Shown in pieces: positions 35,294-43,176 of a stretch of 64,000 nucleotides of DNA; the stretch's first letter is position 1, and each line of letters opens with the position of its first letter. The DNA lies in the NCBI GenBank assembly GCA_020555605.1, contig JAJCJC010000009.1:1-64000 (forward strand). Direction: 5' to 3'. Position numbers and translations under genes: made by a program. The notes under the pieces are model-generated. The model was not told the origin of the DNA, did no database searches, and saw only the letters and a list, made by a program, of their open reading frames with translations. The DNA comes from a bacterium 210917-SL.2.15 (lineage in GTDB: Bacteria > Bacillota > Clostridia > Oscillospirales > Oscillospiraceae).

Positions 35294-35340
35294 GGGTTCA
35301 CCCCTAAAGGCCCATACGAAACCTTCAGGGGGGTGAACCC
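35294..35340 (-). promoter_or_regulatory. Leader hairpin of the sigma gene
   Basis: GGGTTCACCCCT pairs with AGGGGGGTGAACCC (35294-35305 with 35327-35340) across a 21-base loop, 20 bases upstream of the sigma start. It could control translation or attenuate transcription. Confidence 0.45.
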
Positions 35341-35357
35341 AATATGGAGGTAACAAC

Positions 35358-35504
35358 TTACTTCTGATTGCGTTTCTGCTCCACCAAGGCTTCCAAGGCA
35401 TCTGCTATCCGGTGAAGTTCGTAGGTGCGTTGATAGAAAAACAGGGTTTTCCAATCAAATCGGTTATCATCTTCCAACATTTTGATAAATTCTTCTCTGG
35501 TCAT
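35358..35504 (-). CDS. 48-residue element protein, unknown
   Basis: MTREEFIKMLEDDNRF... to VEQKRNQK: charged and helical, with an AGGTG site before the ATG at 35502-35504. It fills the gap between the 270-residue protein and the sigma gene exactly and is in the operon direction. No family recognised. Confidence 0.6.
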   Translation of the reverse strand: MTREEFIKMLEDDNRFDWKTLFFYQRTYELHRIADALEALVEQKRNQK

Positions 35505-35525
35505 TTATAACACCTTCTTCCGTAA

Positions 35526-36338
35526 TCAACTAAATAAAACCTTATACTTGGGGTGAAGGCTGACCAATGCACGGAGTTCCGGGCTGTTCATAATCTGTGT
35601 CATGGCATCACCGGAAGGTAAGCCATCAGAGAACAGGCTTTCTACAATAGTTTGTTCCTGATCAGTCAACTTACGGGGTTCCACAGTGGGAGTGGTTTGT
35701 TCATTGCCATCCAGAATATCAATAGCATAAGTCTTATAGTTCATATCATCTGGGGCACCATTCTCCTTACCGCCCCAAACATCAAAAAACACTTTGCTAT
35801 CCAATCCCATTTCCCGGTAATCGGTTGTATTCTTCAAATCATCAATGGCACTGTGAAGATATTTTTCAGTCCAACGCAAGGCATCAGTTAAAGCCTGATA
35901 GTCATACGAAACCGGAATATGGAGATTATGACCGGCTTGACTGGCAATAATCTGAAGGCTATGAAGGGCACGATAATTCCCCGTAAGCTGTACAGCAATA
36001 GACTTGATTTCATCGGGAGTAATTTCACTTCCTTGAATCCGAAGTGCTGTCAGCAGGTTCGTTTGCTCTACACTGGGGGCATCTGCAAGCATTTTATTCA
36101 ATGCAGTTCTTTTTTCGGTTACTGTCAACTTAACAGCCGCTTCAAGATCGGCAACCACAGAAGCACGAACTTTGGCAACTTCAGTTTCACCCTCATCTTT
36201 AATTTTCTTTAAGTAATCTGGGGCATAGATATTCAGATCAATCAATTTCTGATATGCCTTGTTTACTTCAGCTTGCTTGCTGACAATTTTCTGATACTGA
36301 GTAATTGCATATTCTCTGAGTTCAGCAAAAGTTTTCAT
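35526..36338 (-). CDS. 270-residue element protein, unknown
   Basis: Mostly alpha-helical and charged (MKTFAELREYAITQYQK...), with long helices to about residue 110 and a looser acidic C-terminus ending LVSLHPKYKVLFS. The position right after the small terminase would suit a scaffold-like or packaging-redirecting protein, but no motif supports this. Strong AAAGGATG ribosome site. Confidence 0.65.
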   Translation of the reverse strand: MKTFAELREYAITQYQKIVSKQAEVNKAYQKLIDLNIYAPDYLKKIKDEGETEVAKVRASVVADLEAAVKLTVTEKRTALNKMLADAPSVEQTNLLTALRIQGSEITPDEIKSIAVQLTGNYRALHSLQIIASQAGHNLHIPVSYDYQALTDALRWTEKYLHSAIDDLKNTTDYREMGLDSKVFFDVWGGKENGAPDDMNYKTYAIDILDGNEQTTPTVEPRKLTDQEQTIVESLFSDGLPSGDAMTQIMNSPELRALVSLHPKYKVLFS

Positions 36339-36432
36339 AAATTTATCATCCTTTCATTTAGCTATAAGCTCAAAGTGTTGATTTTACAGGGTTTGAAGGC
36401 CTTTTTGTTACTATTGTGTTTTTATTGCCCCC

Positions 36433-36460
36433 TTTTAGGGTGTCCGAAATGTCCGGGAAT
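36433..36460 (+). repeat. Element repeat copy 2
   Basis: TTTTAGGG, then TGTCCGAAATGTCCGGGAAT: a direct repeat of TGTCCG three bases apart. It lies in the gap between the small terminase and the 270-residue gene. Confidence 0.6.
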
Positions 36461-36482
36461 AGCTGTGGCCGGGGCCAGCGGT

Positions 36483-36905
36483 TCAATCTTCAAGTTGATC
36501 ATCACCCACAATCACAACCGGAATGGCATTATCAATTTTCACTTTGTCACTGAACAGTCCATAACGCTTGCCCAACAGTTCCGCCGCTCTAATCCGGTCT
36601 TTGGCTGAAACCTGTTTGGTGGTGATCTTTTGTACACTATTCCCGACAAGAATCAGAACTTCTTCAGTATGTTCACCCCGCATTACAGCGGTAAGGTATT
36701 TCATGATTTCTTCAATATCAGCGATATTGGCGCTTGTCATGCCGTCCAAAAAGGCCGCAATAGCGGTTTGAACCTTAACATTGGATAACAGCCGGGAAGC
36801 CTGTTCCTGTGCTGTCTTGGGGCTATAACCGGCCCTGATTGCCGCTTGCTTTGCGTTCAAGTCAATCAGATATTCTTGTATAAATCGCTCTTGCCGTTTG
36901 GTCAT
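36483..36905 (-). CDS. Terminase small subunit
   Basis: 140 residues. The N-terminal helix-turn-helix block (TKRQERFIQEYLIDLN-AKQAAIRAGYS, residues 2-28) is the Terminase_2/XtmA signature that recognises the packaging site. The C-terminus (AKDRIRAAELLGKRYGLF) is typical too. No large terminase is present, as in SaPI-type satellites, where a satellite TerS redirects the helper's large subunit to package satellite DNA. Confidence 0.88.
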   Translation of the reverse strand: MTKRQERFIQEYLIDLNAKQAAIRAGYSPKTAQEQASRLLSNVKVQTAIAAFLDGMTSANIADIEEIMKYLTAVMRGEHTEEVLILVGNSVQKITTKQVSAKDRIRAAELLGKRYGLFSDKVKIDNAIPVVIVGDDQLED

Positions 36906-37055
36906 TGGATCACCTTCTTTCTGATACTCTAATTATACCATTTCAGCCCTTGCAAATCACTATATATAGTAATTTTAGGTTGTTTTCCGTGTGTATAACC
37001 ACTTTATATTGTGTCTTTGGAATATTAACTTCAATAAAAAACAAGCGGCTCAAGA

Positions 37056-37340
37056 TTACCTTGAACCGCTTGTGGCCTGAATGATTTTTCGTATATGATC
37101 AGGGCTTAGTTCATACCGTTCTCCCAATGCTTTGTAAATTTCCTGATACTTCATACCGGAAAATTCCGGTGAACAGAAATCCGCCCGGATTGCTGTATTC
37201 CGCTTGTCGCGCCTTGCACGGTCAATTCTTTTTGGTATGCAAATCGTACCGGGGCCAAGCTGTTCAATGATGATCTGAAACAATGTGGGGCCGGTCAGAT
37301 CATAAAGAACCTGAAGTTTCTGTTGGTTGGTCATGCTCAT
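37056..37340 (-). CDS. Mor-like transcription activator
   Basis: 94 residues. C-terminal helix-turn-helix MKYQEIYKALGERYELSPDH...RKII matches the Mor/C family of phage Mu, which activates middle or late promoters. The N-terminal dimerisation half (LYDLTGPTLFQIIIEQLGPG) also fits. It may control the later genes of the operon (small terminase to tape measure). ATG at 37340 with a GGTGGTGAA site. Confidence 0.7.
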   Translation of the reverse strand: MSMTNQQKLQVLYDLTGPTLFQIIIEQLGPGTICIPKRIDRARRDKRNTAIRADFCSPEFSGMKYQEIYKALGERYELSPDHIRKIIQATSGSR

Positions 37341-37344
37341 AGGT

Positions 37345-37734
37345 TCACCACCCAAAATTGTCAGCAATCAGCTTGATTGGCTTGGGTGGAATCTTTACCG
37401 GCCTTCCATCCGAATCAGGCGCATAGCGCTTATATTTTGCCGCAAAATTCCCGCACAAAATATATGGCTGATCTTTAATCTGTTTTCGGCTCATAAAATG
37501 AACTCCGCCGCAAGTGGGACAAATCCAAAACCAATGATCCGTTTTTGAATGGCCCAAAGGGTAAACCACATCAGGTTCATCCCCAGATTTATATTGTGTT
37601 CGCTGATCTATATAGAACTTGCGCCCAAACCTTGTCCCAAAGCAAACAACGTCGTCAGGGCGGTGGTTCACTCGGCCCGTTCTCATTGCATCAAGGGAGG
37701 CATGATAACCCATAATTGGAAGCAGATACTTCAT
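37345..37734 (-). CDS. Zinc-ribbon element protein, paralogue A
   Basis: 129 residues with FYIDQRTQYKS near 40, PLGHSKTDHWFWICPTCGGVH (about 58-78) and a second cysteine in ILCGNFAAKY. It shares order and motifs with the next gene upstream, so the two arose by tandem duplication. Function unknown. Confidence 0.65.
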   Translation of the reverse strand: MKYLLPIMGYHASLDAMRTGRVNHRPDDVVCFGTRFGRKFYIDQRTQYKSGDEPDVVYPLGHSKTDHWFWICPTCGGVHFMSRKQIKDQPYILCGNFAAKYKRYAPDSDGRPVKIPPKPIKLIADNFGW

Positions 37735-37740
37735 CAGGAA

Positions 37741-38106
37741 TCACCGGCTTTCTGATATGCCCAAGATAATCCGGTGTGCTGGAAGTTCTATGCGCTTCCC
37801 ATTGGCACCAAGAATCAACCGTGTGTGGCTTCTTTTCCCAATCCGACATCCACAGTTGATCGGCTGGTTGCCCTTAATCAAATTACTGTGAACAGAATGG
37901 GCTAATCCGCAATCAGGGCAGATATAAAGCCAATACCTATTAACGGTCATTCCAAGTGGCTTCACCAGATCAGGATCAGGATCCAACCGCCGTTCTGTTC
38001 TGCGATCAATGTAGAAGCGGCGGCTCTGGCCGTAAGCAATAATATCTTCAGGGTGATGGGTGATCTTTCCATCAATCAGCAATTCCATTGCTTCACCATA
38101 GGTCAT
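37741..38106 (-). CDS. Zinc-ribbon element protein, paralogue B
   Basis: 121 residues with FYIDRRTERRLDPDPDLVKP and YWLYICPDCGLAH, followed by INCGCRIGKRSH. Paralogue of the downstream gene; the cysteine spacing CPDCG plus CGC suggests one zinc site. AAAGGACG ribosome site. No function recognised. Confidence 0.65.
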   Translation of the reverse strand: MTYGEAMELLIDGKITHHPEDIIAYGQSRRFYIDRRTERRLDPDPDLVKPLGMTVNRYWLYICPDCGLAHSVHSNLIKGNQPINCGCRIGKRSHTRLILGANGKRIELPAHRIILGISESR

Positions 38107-38122
38107 TTTTATCGTCCTTTCC

Positions 38123-38303
38123 GCTTGTAGGAGATTTTGTAGTAAGAGAATATATAAATTCTATAATATTATTTCTTCACTTTATTTTTTTCAAAAGTTA
38201 TTCAGAAAATAGGTTGTTCTCCTACAACTCCTACAAGCAACGAATTTTGTAGTATTTATAAGGTGTAGGCCGTGTAGGTGAAGCATTCATTTCTTCACCT
38301 ACA
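38123..38303. repeat. AT-rich intergenic region with many CTACAA/TTGTAG repeats
   Basis: GCTTGTAGGAG (38123-38133) pairs with CTCCTACAAGC (38228-38238). ATTTTGTAGTA is directly repeated (38134-38144 and 38244-38254). GTGTAGGTGAAG (38270-38282 region) pairs with CTTCACCTACAC (to 38303). An AT-rich core of about 60 bases lies between. It could be a replication or regulatory region of the element; no gene is present in 38107-38373. Confidence 0.55.
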
Positions 38304-38373
38304 CAACACCTACAAAGCCGGGGTATTTTCGCTTCCTCGTCCGGGGTATAGCTGACATTGATCTTAATGGGCA

Positions 38374-38544
38374 TCAGCGATTACCCGCCTTCTGCCCCTG
38401 ATGGAAGCCAATCTTGAACGCCCAAGAAATCATCCTGAACACATCCCCATGGGTTTCACGGTACAGGGCATCCAGATCACTTGCCCGAAGTTCGTACTTC
38501 TCAGGAACCTTGGTGGCCTTGGCGGTTTCAATCAAATTTTTCAT
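38374..38544 (-). CDS. 56-residue element protein, unknown
   Basis: MKNLIETAKATKVPEKYEL... ending FHQGQKAGNR. Helical, charged, with a GAAAGGACG ribosome site before the ATG at 38542-38544. This resembles short phage replication-region proteins, without a named family. Confidence 0.55.
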   Translation of the reverse strand: MKNLIETAKATKVPEKYELRASDLDALYRETHGDVFRMISWAFKIGFHQGQKAGNR

Positions 38545-38625
38545 TATGTATCCGTCCTTTCTTTGACTGTTGGGCGGTTCGTGTGCTATACTGCTTATAA
38601 GCCGCCCTTTGGGTGGTGGGTTTTG

Positions 38626-38668
38626 GCTCCCTTGCGTCAGGTTGTGGAAGACGTGACGCAAGGGGGCT
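38626..38668. terminator. Hairpin between two small element genes
   Basis: CTCCCTTGCGTCA pairs with TGACGCAAGGGgg (about 38628-38639 with 38654-38666). The T run on the plus side is short, so it may be a processing site rather than a true terminator. Confidence 0.5.
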
Positions 38669-38671
38669 TTC

Positions 38672-38845
38672 TTACTGCTGGTGTTCGTCCAGATCATCCA
38701 GCCATATTTCCACTTCTTCAAGGGTCATGGGGCCGGGGGCCATCAGCCGGTTAAGGAAATCGGTCAGAAGATAACCGCCTTTCCCATCCTTGCGGATGAA
38801 CAGATCATGGGCTTTGGCTCTGGTTTTCAGTTTGTTCAGCGTCAT
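38672..38845 (-). CDS. 57-residue element protein, unknown
   Basis: MTLNKLKTRAKAHDLFIRKDGKGGYLL... ending LDDLDEHQQ: a basic first half with a small beta-like motif (KAHDLFIRKDGKGGYLL) and an acidic end. AAGGAAG ribosome site. Element repeat copy 3 lies just upstream of the start. Confidence 0.55.
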   Translation of the reverse strand: MTLNKLKTRAKAHDLFIRKDGKGGYLLTDFLNRLMAPGPMTLEEVEIWLDDLDEHQQ

Positions 38846-38863
38846 TGAAATTTCTTCCTTTCT

Positions 38864-38889
38864 TTTTAGGGTGTCGGAAATGTCGGAAT
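38864..38889 (+). repeat. Element repeat copy 3
   Basis: TTTTAGGG followed by TGTCGGAAATGTCGGAAT. Both TGTCCG units of copy 2 are TGTCGG here, so the two halves changed together. It sits 19-44 bases upstream of the 57-residue gene. Confidence 0.55.
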
Positions 38890-38891
38890 GC

Positions 38892-39035
38892 TTATTGTTC
38901 CGGGTCAGGTTTTGACAGGTTTTCAGCAATCACCACGATTGCACAGCGACCATTGATCCACAGGGCGCAACGCTCTTGATAGCACTCGAAGATCACATCA
39001 CGGATATTCATAAAAGGGCAATGTTTATCTTCCAT
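38892..39035 (-). CDS. 47-residue cysteine-containing element protein, unknown
   Basis: MEDKHCPFMNIRDVIFECYQ ... with four cysteines (positions 6, 18, 23 and 30) and a GAGAGG site before the ATG at 39033-39035. It is in the operon direction and fills the gap upstream of the 57-residue gene. A tiny zinc protein is plausible. Confidence 0.6.
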   Translation of the reverse strand: MEDKHCPFMNIRDVIFECYQERCALWINGRCAIVVIAENLSKPDPEQ

Positions 39036-39080
39036 CTTTGATTACCTCTCTTTCTGTTCCTCGTTACCCCATGTGTTACC

Positions 39081-39135
39081 CCGTTACTTGTGTTAAAAGT
39101 CCCTTACAAGTAACACATAACAACACAAGTAACGG
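39081..39135. repeat. Iteron-like repeats next to the primase gene
   Basis: CCGTTACTTGTGTT (39081-39094) is the exact reverse complement of 39122-39135, and a partial copy (TTACAAGTAAC, 39104-39114) lies between. GTGTTACC recurs just before. They lie within 20-75 bases after the primase-helicase stop, the place of the replication origin in SaPI-type satellites. Confidence 0.6.
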
Positions 39136-39153
39136 TAGTTGCATGGGAACACA

Positions 39154-40983
39154 TTAACTCCATTTTTGAAAGGTGTGTTTCCGGCCATAGGCTCCACCAT
39201 TCTTGCCGGGTGGATAATATAGAATTTGATCCCGTAAATATAGCATTTTTGCGGTTGTCTTGATTTTTCTTCCAAGGGAGTCCGGTGATTTATCTGGGGG
39301 CTTACCTGTTACCTCAATGCAAAGTTTGAATAATTCTGAAGCTGTTCCGCTCCATGTCAGGGTTTCCGAATCCGCCAACAGTTTCTTTACTGTCTGCACT
39401 ACGGGATCATTTTCATACTCCAAAGCTAACCGCCGTTCTTCGACTTCATCAACGGAACCTTTACATTCCCACCGACACGAATCCGGGTTAAACTCAATTA
39501 CCATATCATCTGCCACAACATCCCGCCCGGTAATGTGAAGGGTTGTTTCCTTGTCAGTGCGGTTTGCCTTCTGCATCACAAGGGCAGTATCTACGGAACC
39601 GAAAATTCCGTTAGTGCCGGAAATACGCTCAAATACATCTCCGTCCCCCTTGCCTTTTTTCAGATGGTGAACTACCAAAATACAAATGGAGTGTTGATCC
39701 GCAAACTGCTTCATCTGACCCATTTGCCGGTAATCGTCCGAATAGGCGCTTTCACGGTTCTTGATTTCTCCTCTGACTTTTTGAAGCGTATCAATCACGA
39801 TCAGGCCAGTTTTTGGGAATTTGGTGATATATTGTTCAAGCTGGGTGATTAGTCCGTTATCCAAGTTCTTAGAGAGAACAGCATACCGGAATCCATACGG
39901 GGCCGATGCGTGGTAAGTCAAGCGGTTAATGCGGTTCTGAAGGCGGTTCTTGCTGTCCTCCAAAGCAAGGTATAAGCATTCTGTTTTCTCTGTCTTGTGG
40001 TTCATAAAGCAATCACCCGCAGAAACGGACAGGCAAAGATCAAGCACCCACCAGCTTTTACCGTACTTTGGAGGTGAAGCCAGCATGGTAAGCCCTTGTG
40101 GAATCATGTCAACAACCACCCAGCGGATAGGGGGAAGTTCTTCTTCCTGAAGATCCCTCACTGACTGAACATCAAGTTCAGGAACTTTGACCTTCTTTGA
40201 ACGCTCCACGCCCCGTTCATACTTGCCAACAGAACCACAAATTGTTTCCAGTTCCCTTTCAGGAAGCGGGGGATCACACCGGCCTTCATTGACCACCTTC
40301 AGCATGGCGAAAATTTCGCTTTCCGTGTACTCCTGCGCTCTTAGACTTGCCGCCATACGGAACAGGGTATCATTTCTACCGCCTTTAGAAATTTTATCGG
40401 ACAGTTCAAATGCCGGGCCGCTACTTTCTTCTTTGGTCAGTAGTTCCAATAGAAACTCTGGAAGATCGGCGGGACCCTCCGGCATTGCGGAAGGGTTCAG
40501 GCCGTCAAGCCATTTGTAAGGGTTTCCGTTGGGGTGTACGCTGGGCGGGAACATGGAATATCCGCCATTTCCCCGAACATCTACATTGGGCAAAATACCA
40601 ACAAAGTTTCCAATAGGTGCATCAGTACGAAACAGAAGTTGTTTACCGCCCCGCCCTGTCTGGAATGTCCAAGTAGGCGGAATTCCACCCCCATGCTGGG
40701 CGGCGTACTCCATCAGGGATTTTTCCCCGTCCGGTTCCCCGTCTGCCTTGGGCTTGTCCAAGTCAATAGCTATAATCCCGTGTCCCATAGCAACACCAAT
40801 ATTGAAAAGTCGGTTCGTATCTCCATCCCACCATTTCAAGGCCGCAGAGGGATCAGTAGTGGCTACTTCTCGCCAGTTCATTACGGCGGCTTCTTTGCCC
40901 TTGATTTTCAGTTGGAACACCGGTAGACCTAAAGCCGCATACTCTGCCGCTACGGGGCCAAAGCTGAAAGGCTCTTTGCTCAA
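39154..40983 (-). CDS. Primase-polymerase/RepA-like helicase fusion
   Basis: 609 residues, TTG start after AAGGTG. The N-terminal prim-pol (AEP) domain has the metal motif AIDLDK (72-77), QTGRGGKQ and a later histidine (PPSVHPNG, 147-154). The C-terminal RecA-like (AAA_25/RepA) ATPase has a Walker A PPKYGKSWW (304-312), Walker B-like GLIVIDTL and VVHHLKKG. Such fusions start replication of phages, plasmids and satellites. Confidence 0.85.
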   Translation of the reverse strand: MSKEPFSFGPVAAEYAALGLPVFQLKIKGKEAAVMNWREVATTDPSAALKWWDGDTNRLFNIGVAMGHGIIAIDLDKPKADGEPDGEKSLMEYAAQHGGGIPPTWTFQTGRGGKQLLFRTDAPIGNFVGILPNVDVRGNGGYSMFPPSVHPNGNPYKWLDGLNPSAMPEGPADLPEFLLELLTKEESSGPAFELSDKISKGGRNDTLFRMAASLRAQEYTESEIFAMLKVVNEGRCDPPLPERELETICGSVGKYERGVERSKKVKVPELDVQSVRDLQEEELPPIRWVVVDMIPQGLTMLASPPKYGKSWWVLDLCLSVSAGDCFMNHKTEKTECLYLALEDSKNRLQNRINRLTYHASAPYGFRYAVLSKNLDNGLITQLEQYITKFPKTGLIVIDTLQKVRGEIKNRESAYSDDYRQMGQMKQFADQHSICILVVHHLKKGKGDGDVFERISGTNGIFGSVDTALVMQKANRTDKETTLHITGRDVVADDMVIEFNPDSCRWECKGSVDEVEERRLALEYENDPVVQTVKKLLADSETLTWSGTASELFKLCIEVTGKPPDKSPDSLGRKIKTTAKMLYLRDQILYYPPGKNGGAYGRKHTFQKWS

Positions 40984-41024
40984 AGTTTCATCACCTTCTT
41001 TTTTTTTGCATCATTGGCCCCCTA

Positions 41025-41219
41025 TCATTCTTCAAGAATCTGTTCCACAGGCACATTCAGGGCCTTTGCAATCTTGCCAATGGTAGCGGGGCGCAAATTC
41101 CGCCCGGTTATGGCATTGTTCAGCGTGGGCCGGGGAAGACTGGCGGCAATTGCCAAATCTCTTGAATCCATACAGGCTTTAGCCATTGCCAATTCCAGTT
41201 TCTTTTTGTTTACCTTCAA
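41025..41219 (-). CDS. Small XRE/Cro-like regulator
   Basis: 64 residues that form one helix-turn-helix (RDLAIAASLPRPTLNNAITG, about 20-39). TTG start with AAAGGGTG upstream. It faces the CI-like gene across a shared operator, so it is the natural switch partner that starts the minus-strand replication operon. Confidence 0.75.
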   Translation of the reverse strand: MKVNKKKLELAMAKACMDSRDLAIAASLPRPTLNNAITGRNLRPATIGKIAKALNVPVEQILEE

Positions 41220-41245
41220 CTTGTTTCACCCTTTCTAAAAATCTG

Positions 41246-41301
41246 TTGACAGGTTGTTTTCGACCTGATATAATCATATCAGGTTGAAACAAACCTGTCA
41301 A
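41246..41301. promoter_or_regulatory. Face-to-face promoters inside one large palindrome
   Basis: Plus strand: TTGACA (41246-41251), 17 bp, TATAAT (41269-41274). Minus strand: TTGACA (41296-41301), 17 bp, TATGAT (41273-41278). The whole 56-bp block is a near-palindrome with 26-bp arms and about three mismatches; the core ACCTGATAT/ATATCAGGT repeats on both sides. The two promoters share the same DNA, so only one can fire at a time: a lysogeny-type switch. Confidence 0.8.
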
Positions 41302-41378
41302 TAGCGAAAAAGATTTTTTTCAATCTGTTAATTTCTCTATTCTTGTGCTATACTGGTTTCATTGGAGGTGATACCGGC

Positions 41379-41888
41379 ATGACGGTAGGTGAAAATATCA
41401 GGAAATTGCGAAAAGAAAGGGGGCTAACACAAAAACAGCTTGGGGAACTATGCGGTATAAATGAAGCAAATATTCGTAAATATGAAGCGGATAAGCAAAA
41501 CGCAAAAATTGAAACCATAGAAAAAATAGCAAAGGCTTTAGGGGTTCCCATTGTCAAGATCAAGGAAGATTTGACTTGGGCAGAACACCAGAATACAGAG
41601 GAATTTAAGCAGTTGGAGCAGTCCACATATTTATTTGAAGGTATTGTGGTGGCCCTTGAAGAAATCTATGGTGCAGTGGAAGAAAAATCCATTATAGGGG
41701 AAAACGGATTGGAACGCCCCTATTGGGTTGTTGGAAAAGCCCCAAATAGTTTCATCCTGTATGAAGATGATATAGAAACCATTGTAAAGTCTGCCAAGGC
41801 TTCTATTCCGGCCTTGGTGGATCGGCTGAAGGACACCCGGCCCGAAGCTGAAATTATTCAAGAAATCACAGAAGAACTTAACAAGTAA
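41379..41888 (+). CDS. CI-like XRE repressor of the element
   Basis: 169 residues. The N-terminal helix-turn-helix (LTQKQLGELCGINEANIRKY, about 18-37) is followed by an acidic helical C-terminal half with no S24 peptidase motif. Loss of repression would need a partner protein, as with Stl of SaPIs, rather than RecA-driven self-cleavage. ATG at 41379 after GGAGGT. It precedes the integrase gene. Confidence 0.75.
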   Translation: MTVGENIRKLRKERGLTQKQLGELCGINEANIRKYEADKQNAKIETIEKIAKALGVPIVKIKEDLTWAEHQNTEEFKQLEQSTYLFEGIVVALEEIYGAVEEKSIIGENGLERPYWVVGKAPNSFILYEDDIETIVKSAKASIPALVDRLKDTRPEAEIIQEITEELNK

Positions 41889-41894
41889 AAAAAA

Positions 41895-41930
41895 TAACCG
41901 CCCTCCCTGCGCCAACAGGAAAGGCGGTTA
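41895..41930 (+). terminator. Hairpin after the CI-like gene
   Basis: TAACCGCC pairs with GGCGGTTA across a 20-base loop. No strong T tract. Downstream (41956-41993) TAATAGCACCT is nearly repeated, and AATAATAGC pairs with GCTATTAT, which may be recombination-directionality or integrase sites. Confidence 0.45.
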
Positions 41931-42036
41931 AAGATACCACACTGGGACAGGCCCAATAATAGCACCTCTGCAAAAGCTATTATAGCACCTGCCCTTGGTT
42001 CAACGCAACCATTTTCACGAAAGGACAGGTGATTAT

Positions 42037-43122
42037 ATGCCGGTTTATAAGAATGAAAAAGCCGGTTCATGGTTCTGCAAGTTCTACTATACCGATTGGA
42101 CGGGGAACCGGAAGCAGAAGAAGAAAGAAGGCTTTAAGACAAAGAAGGAAGCCCAAGAATTTGAACGGGAATTCTTATCCAAGGCCCATGCTTCCTGTGA
42201 TATGTCCTTTGGCTCTCTGGTGGAACTTTACATGGAAGATTGCAAGCACCGTCTAAAGCCCACCACCTATTCCAACAAGCAATTTCTGATTAACACTAAA
42301 CTTCTTCCTTTCTTCCGGGATATGCCAATCAACACCATTACCCCAGCCACAATCAGAAAGTGGCAAAACGAACTTTTAGCTGATCCCAAGGGTTATTCCC
42401 CAACCTATCTAAAAACGGTAAATAATCAGGCCAGCGCCATTTTCAATTTTGCTGTGAAGTATTACCGGTTGGAAAGCAACCCTTGCCGCCTTGCTGGTAG
42501 CATGGGGAAAAAACACGCTGATGAAATGGAGATTTGGACGGTAGAAGAATTTAACCGTTTCATCCAAGCGGTTGCCGACAAGCCCCCTTCGGTTGTGATT
42601 TTCAATCTGCTGTTTTGGACGGGTATGCGATCCGGTGAACTGTTGGCTTTAACTGCGGATGATTTTGATTTTGAAGCCCATACGGTGAGCATTTCCAAAA
42701 ACTATGCCCGACATAAGAAAGAAGATTTGATCCTACCACCCAAAACCCCGAAAAGCAAACGGATCATCACTTTACCCCCGTTCCTATCCGAAATGGTACA
42801 GCGGTATTCCACCTGTATTTATGTTACCGATCCATCAGGGCGGCTTTTTAGACAAACTAAAAGCTATCTTCTCCATGAAATGATCAGAGGGTGTAAGGCT
42901 TCCGGGGTAAAGCGAATTCGGGTTCACGATCTGCGACACTCCCACGCTTCCTTCCTGATTGAAAAAGGCTTTTCCCCCTTGCTGATTGCTGACCGGCTGG
43001 GCCATGAAAACATTGAAACCACCCTTCAGACATACAGCCATCTTTACCCCAACAAACATTCAGAAGTTGCGGCCTTGATTGAAGAAGCCCATTCCGCTTC
43101 CAGCAAAGCCCAACAGGGCTAA
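42037..43122 (+). CDS. int: Tyrosine integrase of the element
   Basis: 361 residues. N-terminal AP2-like DNA-binding part (WFCKFYYTDWTGNRKQ), then the catalytic domain with R198 (WTGMRSGELLAL), H297/R300 (HDLRHSHASFL), H323 (LGHENI) and the nucleophile Y333 (TLQTYSHLYP). The full active-site set is present. It lies at the guaA-proximal end, as guaA-targeting integrases do. It should catalyse insertion at, and excision from, the guaA 3' end. Confidence 0.92.
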   Translation: MPVYKNEKAGSWFCKFYYTDWTGNRKQKKKEGFKTKKEAQEFEREFLSKAHASCDMSFGSLVELYMEDCKHRLKPTTYSNKQFLINTKLLPFFRDMPINTITPATIRKWQNELLADPKGYSPTYLKTVNNQASAIFNFAVKYYRLESNPCRLAGSMGKKHADEMEIWTVEEFNRFIQAVADKPPSVVIFNLLFWTGMRSGELLALTADDFDFEAHTVSISKNYARHKKEDLILPPKTPKSKRIITLPPFLSEMVQRYSTCIYVTDPSGRLFRQTKSYLLHEMIRGCKASGVKRIRVHDLRHSHASFLIEKGFSPLLIADRLGHENIETTLQTYSHLYPNKHSEVAALIEEAHSASSKAQQG

Positions 43123-43146
43123 AAATTCAAGGCTATTTTTTGCAAA

Positions 43147-43164
43147 TAGTACGATTATAGTACG
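43147..43164. repeat. Right arm-type repeat of the element
   Basis: TAGTACGATTATAGTACG, partner of 31041-31058 (one mismatch). Confidence 0.6.
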
Positions 43165-43176
43165 GCAACAAAAAAG

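Noticed and set aside
38123..38303. Possible CRISPR array from the many TTGTAG/CTACAA repeats
   Set aside because: The repeats are short, irregular and in both directions, with no constant spacer length and no cas genes.
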